From an uncultured Elusimicrobia bacterium (GTDB taxonomy: Bacteria > Elusimicrobiota > Elusimicrobia > Elusimicrobiales > Elusimicrobiaceae), in assembly GCA_947306425.1 (NCBI GenBank), contig CAMZGO010000003.1, forward strand, positions 1-64,000: a stretch of DNA of 64,000 nucleotides, in the 5' to 3' direction. The translations under genes were made by a program, and so were the position numbers. Under the pieces are notes generated by a model. That model ran no database searches. It had not been told where the DNA came from and saw only the letters and a program-made list of their open reading frames with translations. Of the stretch, positions 58,212 through 64,000 are shown one piece after another. Numbering within the stretch: the stretch's first letter is position 1; each line of letters starts with the position of its first letter.

Positions 58212-60152
58212 ATGAATAACCAAGATTATAAAGCCATGTATTATATTAACAAAATGGTGGAAAATGATGAGGTAAATGACTATGACCTTACCAATTGGTG
58301 CAGGAAGGCAAAATTCATCATACACAAAGACAAAGATGAAGATAAAAAGGGTATTTGCCAAGTCATAAAAACAAAGATTAAAGAACTTGCAAATAAATAT
58401 GATAAAACTCAAAAGACAATGGAAGAAAAAAATATTGATACTTTAGCAAAAATATTTAAATTGTCTGAGATAGAAAAAGAGATTTTATCAGTATTATATT
58501 TGCCGCATAATAACCGTTTGTTTAAAGATTTCAAGGGGCAAATTCAGCATTATTCTTCAGGCATAGCCGTACGGGTTTTAGGTGCTATGCTTGATAAATT
58601 TATTATTAAATACGTAGGGCGCAGTTCCATGCTTGCTAAACTCGGTTTTATTAACCCTGAATCGTGTGATATAAGATTAACTTTGTATTTCGTTGATTTA
58701 ATAAGTAATAAACAAAAAACCGAAAAAGATTTTATTAATACTTTGCTCGGTAAAAATTTAACGACGGAACTGACGGCAAAAGATTTTAAATATATTCCTG
58801 AGTTGGATTTTGCCTTAAAAATAATGAAATCATCCGCTAAAAACGGTATAAATATTTTACTTTACGGTAACCCCGGAACAGGTAAAACCGAATTTGCCAA
58901 AATGCTTGTAAAGGAAGCAAATAAAAACCTATATACCATTGGTGAAAACAGCGAAGGGGAAAGTGAGAACAATTACCGCGTTCAAGCCCTATACAGAAAT
59001 TTAAAAGTAGCAAGCAAAAATAAAAAGGCGTGTTTGCTTTTTGACGAAGCGGAAGATATGTTTTCAAGCAGATGCACTAAAATAAATAAGGTGGAAATTA
59101 ACCGCCTTTTAGAAGAAAACAAAAGCCCAATAATTTGGTGTACCAATAATATAATGGCGATGGACCGTGCTTTTGTCAGGCGTTTTACTTTGGCAATACA
59201 TTTCCAAACACCGCCTTTGGAAGTCAGGCAAAGTATTTGGAATAAATATTTGCAAGACAGTAAAATAATCACGCAAACGCAAGATATTAAAGCATTAGCG
59301 GAAGATTATAATGTCCCGCCCTCAATAATTGCAGGTGCGGTTAGAGCAACAAAAATGGTTAAAGGTAATATTGAGACGGTAAAACAACATATAAATATAA
59401 TGAATCAAGCCCTAAATAACGGACACAAGCAAATAGTTGAGCATAAAAAAGATATTGTTTTTTGTGCCGATTTGGTTAACAGTGATTTGGATCTAGAGCA
59501 GTTAAAAAACCGTCTGATAAAACTAGGCAAATTAAACTTTTCTTTATGCTTATACGGGGCAAGCGGTACGGGTAAATCTTTTTATGCCAGATATTTAGCG
59601 GAAACACTTAAAATTAAATATTGCCCAAAAAGAGCATCAGATTTAATAAGCCCTTATGTCGGCGGAACGGAGCATAATATAGCCACCGCTTTTGAAGAAG
59701 CGAGGGAAGAAAATTATATGCTTATTTTTGACGAGGCGGATTCCTTCTTGCAAAACCGCTCAAAAGCACATTATGCTTGGGAGAAAACTGCCGTCAACGA
59801 AATGCTTACTTGGATGGAAAACCACCCTTACCCGTTTATTTGCACAACTAATTTAATGAACGATATTGATCCTGCAAGTTTAAGACGTTTTACCTTTAAA
59901 GTTAAGTATGATTTTTTGACTCTGGCACAAGTTAAAATTGCTTTTGATTTCTTCTTCGGGCTTAAAGTTGAGGAGGGGGAAATCAGCCACCTAAACAAAT
60001 TAACCCCGGCGGATTTTACCGTCATTAAAAGCAAAGCGGAAATACTAGGTCTTAATAATCAGCCCGAGCGTTTAATAAAAATGTTAAGCGAGGAACAAAA
60101 TCTAAAAGCCCCTGTAGCTACCTCAAGTATCGGGTTTTGTATGAATAAATGA
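58212..60152 (+). CDS. Tandem AAA+ ATPase
   Basis: A 646-residue protein from the ATG at 58212 with GAGAGG upstream; an in-frame ATG at 58197 is possible. The N-terminal 200 residues are helical with a possible winged-helix region. Two AAA+ domains follow: Walker A LLYGNPGTGKTEFAKM near residue 217 with Walker B LLFDEAED, arginine-finger region VRRFTLAIHF; and Walker A LYGASGTGKSFYARY near residue 448 with LIFDEADSF and LRRFTFKVKY. Both look active. It resembles SpoVK/CbbX-type ATPases. Role in the island is unknown; with the TPR protein downstream it could remodel target proteins. Its stop codon overlaps site 8. Confidence 0.83.
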   Translation: MNNQDYKAMYYINKMVENDEVNDYDLTNWCRKAKFIIHKDKDEDKKGICQVIKTKIKELANKYDKTQKTMEEKNIDTLAKIFKLSEIEKEILSVLYLPHNNRLFKDFKGQIQHYSSGIAVRVLGAMLDKFIIKYVGRSSMLAKLGFINPESCDIRLTLYFVDLISNKQKTEKDFINTLLGKNLTTELTAKDFKYIPELDFALKIMKSSAKNGINILLYGNPGTGKTEFAKMLVKEANKNLYTIGENSEGESENNYRVQALYRNLKVASKNKKACLLFDEAEDMFSSRCTKINKVEINRLLEENKSPIIWCTNNIMAMDRAFVRRFTLAIHFQTPPLEVRQSIWNKYLQDSKIITQTQDIKALAEDYNVPPSIIAGAVRATKMVKGNIETVKQHINIMNQALNNGHKQIVEHKKDIVFCADLVNSDLDLEQLKNRLIKLGKLNFSLCLYGASGTGKSFYARYLAETLKIKYCPKRASDLISPYVGGTEHNIATAFEEAREENYMLIFDEADSFLQNRSKAHYAWEKTAVNEMLTWMENHPYPFICTTNLMNDIDPASLRRFTFKVKYDFLTLAQVKIAFDFFFGLKVEEGEISHLNKLTPADFTVIKSKAEILGLNNQPERLIKMLSEEQNLKAPVATSSIGFCMNK

Positions 60153-60182
60153 CATAGTGTTGGCGCTGATATTTTTTATAAT
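60149..60182 (+). promoter_or_regulatory. Island regulon promoter, site 8 (TPR gene)
   Basis: ATGACATAGTGTTGGCG (60149-60165), 11 nt (CTGATATTTTT), TATAAT at 60177-60182. The dyad covers the stop codon of the AAA+ gene, yet keeps the 11-nt gap, so it was kept for function. Confidence 0.8.
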
Positions 60183-60208
60183 ATTTTACTTTTAAAATAG
60201 GAGAGTAT

Positions 60209-61345
60209 ATGAAAACAGAACAAGAAATATTAAACTTAATTGCAAATGAATATTACGATAAGGCACAGGAAGAATTAAAAAAACTGATTGCCGCAAATCC
60301 AAATAAAAATGAATTGTATAATCTTTATGCTTATTGCGAAAAGTGTATAGCAGATATTTGCGAAAATGAGGACTTTTATAACGACGAACCTGCACCCCAA
60401 AAACCTAAAACCAAAACGGAAATTTGTATGGAAATAAAGGAAAAAGCAGGCAGTTTTGCCGATAAAGGCGACTATAAAAAAGCATTGGATATTTTTGAAA
60501 TTATAGAGGACGCTATACCTTTAAACACGACAGGAATTGATTGGCCGAGTTTCCGCCAACCGCGTGCTCAAGTTTTGGAAGATATTGCCAAGTGCCATTT
60601 CCTTTTAGGTAATATGGAAGATGCCAGAAATAAGTTTTTGCAAAGTATTGATATAGAGTTATCTGTTCGTGATAAAAATTCTTATCACCGCATTCCGTTT
60701 TTGTTGAAAAAGAAAGATTATAAAGAGATTTTTCGTTTATTTGATTTTGCCTTGATTAAGGAAAATTCTATGGACAAAACCGATATTTATTATGAACGGT
60801 ATAAACTCCATAAAAAACTTGGGAATACCAAAAATCTGAAATATTATTTGCAACAGGCATTAACTGCTGCGGAAACAGTTTTGGCTATAAAGCCGCTGGA
60901 CTATAATTTGTATAAAAAATATGCAGATTTGCTGACGGAAAAGGGGGACTATCCGCAAGCACTTTTTGAAAATGCAAAAGCCATAGCCCTGTGGCCTGAA
61001 TTTTACGGCTTTCATTTACAAAGGGCGGAAATTTATGCTTGTATGGGGCAAAAAGAAAAAGCCCTTGAAGTATTAAATTCGCTTGAAAAGGGGTATTGGC
61101 ACAGAATAAACCAATACCATTTATCCGAAAAGGGCAAAGTGTATGAACTTATGGGTGATTTGAAAAACGCAGAGGAGTATTATTTGCAGGAAAATTCTTC
61201 CCCTATGCTTCGCTATAATGTTTTGTATGATTTTTATCAAAGGCAAGACCGCAAAGAAGATATAGAAAAATTACGCCAAGAGCAACGCAAAGAGCCGCAT
61301 TTTCAAGACCGCGTAAGCGAGCGCGAATTAACCGCATTAATTTAA
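60209..61345 (+). CDS. TPR protein under regulon control
   Basis: A 378-residue protein of TPR-like helical repeats (KAGSFADKGDYKKALDIFEIIEDAIP; CHFLLGNMEDARNKFLQ; YADLLTEKGDYPQALFENAKAIALWPE; AEIYACMGQKEKALEVLNSLE). No signal peptide. It has its own regulon promoter and a GGAGAG Shine-Dalgarno. It is followed nine bases later by a small membrane protein. It could be the sensing or adaptor partner of the tandem AAA+ ATPase. Confidence 0.78.
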   Translation: MKTEQEILNLIANEYYDKAQEELKKLIAANPNKNELYNLYAYCEKCIADICENEDFYNDEPAPQKPKTKTEICMEIKEKAGSFADKGDYKKALDIFEIIEDAIPLNTTGIDWPSFRQPRAQVLEDIAKCHFLLGNMEDARNKFLQSIDIELSVRDKNSYHRIPFLLKKKDYKEIFRLFDFALIKENSMDKTDIYYERYKLHKKLGNTKNLKYYLQQALTAAETVLAIKPLDYNLYKKYADLLTEKGDYPQALFENAKAIALWPEFYGFHLQRAEIYACMGQKEKALEVLNSLEKGYWHRINQYHLSEKGKVYELMGDLKNAEEYYLQENSSPMLRYNVLYDFYQRQDRKEDIEKLRQEQRKEPHFQDRVSERELTALI

Positions 61346-61354
61346 GGAGGAATT

Positions 61355-61546
61355 ATGGGATATATATTGGGAATTACGATTATTTTTTTGACTATTTTGA
61401 TAGCACAAAAACTTTTACCAGCCAAATGGCAAATACAATTAAATAGGGTGTATATAATTTTATTTACTATGTTTGCTTTTAATTTACTTTTACATCCTTA
61501 CCGTATTGAACGGATTTGGCAGGATATGTTATATTTACTAAATTAG
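61355..61546 (+). CDS. Small two-helix membrane protein
   Basis: A 63-residue protein with two hydrophobic segments (ILGITIIFLTILIAQ; VYIILFTMFAFNLLLH) and a GGAGG Shine-Dalgarno that partly overlaps the upstream stop. It is co-transcribed with the TPR gene. Two-helix peptides of this size are often membrane effectors or anchors; no family recognised. Confidence 0.6.
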   Translation: MGYILGITIIFLTILIAQKLLPAKWQIQLNRVYIILFTMFAFNLLLHPYRIERIWQDMLYLLN

Positions 61547-61575
61547 CAAGTTAAAAATATGATTTAATTAAGAAA

Positions 61576-62385
61576 TTAAATATTGTTGAAGGCAGAACAA
61601 ATTTTATCTGCCATAAAATCCCTTTCTTGATTTGTACATCCCCAATAGTCAGGACGGGTTGCTATTACTATTTTTACATTTTTTACATTTTCATCAGAAT
61701 ACAAACTTTTGCCACGCACATAATCGCCAGGAATATTTTTTATATTTAAAAAACCGTTCATTTTTTGAATATCATTATAATCTTTGATAAACGGTTCAAT
61801 ACCCTCTCCGTTCCACCATGTTTTATGTTCTTCATTTTTAGTATGTTGTTCTGTTATAAATAATATGTGTGTTGGGTTAAAAAATGCAAACTCTGCTTTA
61901 AGTATTTTTTTAACAATTTCCAATTGAATTAGACGCTGGTCTTCATTCGGGTTAGGCATTTTGGGGCTATTTTCTTTTTGAGGAACAATTTTATATAAAT
62001 TAGTCCAAGCGATATAATTGGCAAACATATCTGTTCTAGTATCAATTTCTTTTCCTGTTAATTTGTGCCATACTAAATAAGAAGTAGACCAAAAAGCATC
62101 ACTCATACGCTCTTTCATATTGTCGCCAATATATTCATTTTTCATTTTTTCAAGAGCATCTTGGGAAAATGTTTCCGCATTCTTTGTATTTAATTGCCCC
62201 CATCCATTTGTGGATTTACCGATAATCAATAATTTTTTTACTTGTGTTTTATAATTTTTACCTCGCATTCCGGTAAAATGGCAAGATTTTTCTTTGTCTT
62301 TAAACCAGTCCGTTAATTGACTATTATCAAAGACATTATAAAGTTCTTTATAATATTTCTTTATTTCTTCTTCTAATTCAGTCAT
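61576..62385 (-). CDS. Uncharacterised protein, possibly uracil-DNA-glycosylase-like fold
   Basis: A 269-residue protein. KKLLIIGKSTNGWGQ (about residues 50-64) at the end of a beta strand and IVIATRPDYWGCTNQERDF near the C-terminus recall the strand-loop motifs of the uracil-DNA-glycosylase superfamily, but no catalytic Asp/His set can be confirmed. WWNGEGIEPFIKDY and several Trp residues are notable. It follows the PD-(D/E)XK gene with 30 bp between and in the same direction, so they form an operon. Confidence 0.55.
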   Translation of the reverse strand: MTELEEEIKKYYKELYNVFDNSQLTDWFKDKEKSCHFTGMRGKNYKTQVKKLLIIGKSTNGWGQLNTKNAETFSQDALEKMKNEYIGDNMKERMSDAFWSTSYLVWHKLTGKEIDTRTDMFANYIAWTNLYKIVPQKENSPKMPNPNEDQRLIQLEIVKKILKAEFAFFNPTHILFITEQHTKNEEHKTWWNGEGIEPFIKDYNDIQKMNGFLNIKNIPGDYVRGKSLYSDENVKNVKIVIATRPDYWGCTNQERDFMADKICSAFNNI

Positions 62386-62415
62386 AGTTTATCCTTTTTA
62401 TATTTGATTAAAAAT

Positions 62416-63699
62416 TTATAACTTTATACCGTTGGATTTTAATTTTTCAGCGACGGTAAACAAATCGGTAATTTTTGTTTTATAATAATTGATTATTTCA
62501 TCGGCATTATCAAATAGGGAAAGTATTATTTTAAAATCCCAAAATCGATAGGGTTCCTCTGTTTTATATATTAAAGGCCACCAAGGAGTTTGCAAATCTT
62601 GTCTAAAATATTCATTATGTTGTTTTATAAATTCTGAAATTGTATCGTTATCGGCTTTTATATCTTCTTCACTTTTAAAACCTAGTCCGTAAATTCCGCC
62701 CAATTCATAATTAAAACGCAAAATAATTTTCTTCCATGCCGGTACATTAATGTCAAACTCAGAAATTATACCATCCCTGGTTCTTGTTGTAAGTTTTATT
62801 TCTGTGGAGTATTGTTTTTGTATAAAATCGGATAATGGGTTTAACAGTTTATCTGTCAAAACTTTATTTCTAGCCATTATTAAGCTATTACTTATATCTT
62901 GTGCACTTAGTAAATTTTCTTTGTTTTGAATTAAAAGTTCACTTATTTGTTGTGTCATTTTTGGGCACCTCCCTTGTCCTGTTAAATCGCTGATTAGGTG
63001 TATATATTGTTGAACAGCAATATTTAAAAATAGATTTTCTTTATTTCCTGCAGTATATTTTTGGCATTCCATTAACCATTCTAAAATATGAGTATGATAA
63101 GAAATGCAAATATATTGTTCTTCTTGTAAATTGTTTGTGCTTTGTAAAGTGGGTGGTTTCCCATCTAAAGTAAGGTAAATAATTGTTGCTTTAGGATATT
63201 TTTTGTGATAACGTGATAATTGTTTTGGTTGGTCAGCAGCATAAATCTTATTTTCAATAATAATTTGTCTATTACCCTTTTCAATTAGAATATCAATACG
63301 GCCGCCTTCTTCATAATTTTCTATAATATGTCCGATAGATTTTTCTGTATAAATTTTTATAGGTCCGGTATAAAAAAGGGAAAAATCAGTTTGTTTATTA
63401 CTTACTTCATTTATTTTTTCTAAAAAGCGTTGTAAAAAAATATTTTCTTGTGTAATCTCATCTTTATATGCTAATAAAACAGACAAGAAATGAGAATGTA
63501 ATAATTCTTGTTCATAAAGGTTTTTACCGATTGCGTAAAATATATTCCAGTTACCACCATTTTGCCTTATTTCTTCTTCATATTTGCGGCGAATATTTGC
63601 AGTTTGCAGCAAAAGTTGTTGAATTTGCTTTGTGTTTTGCATATTAATTTTATATTTGTCTTTTTGAAATTTCTTTATTGCGTTAATTAAATTATACAT
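62416..63699 (-). CDS. PD-(D/E)XK nuclease superfamily protein (PDDEXK_4-like)
   Basis: A 427-residue protein with an N-terminal helical domain (LHSHFLSVLLAYKDEITQENIFLQRFLEK) and the nuclease core YEEGGRIDILIEKGNRQIIIENKIYAADQPKQLSRY (about residues 130-165), showing Asp, Glu-x-Lys and the Gln of the fold. The C-terminal half has WWPLIYKTEEPYRFWDF. It resembles the PDDEXK_4 group found next to defence genes. It probably cuts DNA together with the gene at 61576. A sigma-70 promoter is not obvious. Confidence 0.78.
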   Translation of the reverse strand: MYNLINAIKKFQKDKYKINMQNTKQIQQLLLQTANIRRKYEEEIRQNGGNWNIFYAIGKNLYEQELLHSHFLSVLLAYKDEITQENIFLQRFLEKINEVSNKQTDFSLFYTGPIKIYTEKSIGHIIENYEEGGRIDILIEKGNRQIIIENKIYAADQPKQLSRYHKKYPKATIIYLTLDGKPPTLQSTNNLQEEQYICISYHTHILEWLMECQKYTAGNKENLFLNIAVQQYIHLISDLTGQGRCPKMTQQISELLIQNKENLLSAQDISNSLIMARNKVLTDKLLNPLSDFIQKQYSTEIKLTTRTRDGIISEFDINVPAWKKIILRFNYELGGIYGLGFKSEEDIKADNDTISEFIKQHNEYFRQDLQTPWWPLIYKTEEPYRFWDFKIILSLFDNADEIINYYKTKITDLFTVAEKLKSNGIKL

Positions 63700-63760
63700 T
63701 AAATTACAAATTAATCTATGTTATTATCAAATGAAGATAATTTTTATAAAAACTTAATCA

Positions 63761-64000
63761 TTAAACCCTATTTTTTAACACATCCTTTATTTGTTCAATG
63801 ATTTGCTTGGCGTGTTTTTGGTCAAGCCCGGTTTGTTTGGCAAGGTCAAGCATATCATCTTCATTCGGTAAACCTTTGCCTAAAACAGTCGTCGTGTGTT
63901 GACCGTTAAAACCCTCGCAAGGAACTAAGTCATAAGCAGGGGAAACTTGCCACTTGCCCTCATCATAAATAAAGGAAAAGTTCTTTGCGTGGTCGTCTTT
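63761..64000 (-). CDS. hipA: HipA-family kinase toxin, C-terminal part (partial)
   Basis: The last 79 residues of a gene that continues beyond the window. It starts at DDHAKNFSFIYDEGKWQVSPAYDLVPC, the conserved HipA block (Asp-Asp-His-x-Lys-Asn-Phe with the metal-binding Asp in PAYDL), and ends in a helix with QIKDVLKNRV. HipA is a Ser/Thr kinase that phosphorylates a tRNA synthetase and is held by HipB; the antitoxin should lie upstream, outside the window. Confidence 0.85.
   Translation of the reverse strand, partial: KDDHAKNFSFIYDEGKWQVSPAYDLVPCEGFNGQHTTTVLGKGLPNEDDMLDLAKQTGLDQKHAKQIIEQIKDVLKNRV

Noticed and set aside
33424-60182. Dyads as LexA boxes
   Set aside because: The known GAAC-N4-GTTC and CTGT-N8-ACAG types do not match GACA-N6-TGKC, and the fixed 11-nt distance to -10 points to activation, not ordinary repression. 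A different LexA type is not excluded.
1-64000. CRISPR arrays
   Set aside because: No regularly spaced direct repeats of 24-40 bp were seen. The Cas4-like protein stands alone.

Overview
The window looks like a chromosome segment of an AT-rich, Gram-negative-type bacterium, probably an Elusimicrobium-like member of the Elusimicrobiota. The reasons are a PorV/PorQ-type outer-membrane protein and secretin, type IV pilins with a near-invariant N-terminus next to housekeeping genes, a Tad system with class III (KKGQxxxEY) signal peptides, and the overall codon usage. This is a judgement from gene content; no marker gene here proves it.

Layout. (1) 0-17.6 kb: one long plus-strand Tad/Flp pilus locus with several class III pilin-like or TadE-like proteins, CpaB, a very short secretin, a CpaE-CpaF fusion ATPase, TadB, TadC, TPR and thioredoxin-fold accessory proteins, and an embedded signalling set (a HAMP membrane protein, a histidine kinase, a receiver-kinase hybrid and a NarL-type regulator). 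(2) 17.6-26.4 kb: a TetR regulator with a hotdog thioesterase, a repeat-like intergenic block, two type IV pilin genes whose promoters both have a long poly-T tract between -35 and -10, the housekeeping run ychF-rlmD-uvrD, an MFS exporter and tRNA-Glu(CTC). (3) 26.7-31.1 kb: a small integrated element with AbiEi/AbiEii, a tyrosine recombinase, an excisionase-like HTH protein and a Rep-like protein, with paired 32-bp repeats and inverted repeats. (4) 31.4-64 kb: a defence or genome-maintenance island. It holds a two-gene PLD-helicase plus Eco57I-type methyltransferase system, several PD-(D/E)XK nucleases, an orphan DnaB-like ATPase, ankyrin and TPR proteins, a tandem AAA+ ATPase, an agmatine-deiminase-like enzyme, a SAM-I riboswitch operon, an accessory RpoD-like sigma factor, two related winged-HTH regulators (one WYL, one with TPRs in place of WYL) and the 3' end of hipA.

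The strongest unexplained signal is in region 4. Eight promoters between 33.4 and 60.2 kb share a dyad GACA-N6-TG(T/G)C placed exactly 11 nt upstream of a -10 hexamer and have no recognisable -35. They precede the sigma factor, a zinc-ribbon/CFI-box protein, a DUF2130 protein, two divergent genes at 50.8 kb, a winged-helix/deiminase operon, the AAA+ ATPase and a TPR protein. The geometry (TTGKCR-N11-TAnnnT) matches the known promoter type activated by the mycobacterial WYL pair PafBC after DNA damage. One site lies in the intergenic region of the WYL gene's own operon. I infer one island-wide regulon, probably DNA-damage- or nucleic-acid-responsive, driven by the WYL protein, its TPR paralogue and/or the resident sigma factor.

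Other points worth follow-up are the possible phase-variable pilin promoters, a roughly 330-nt structured leader RNA before the helicase gene, and the SAM riboswitch controlling a degenerate DnaA-like protein plus an N-formylglutamate-amidohydrolase-family enzyme.
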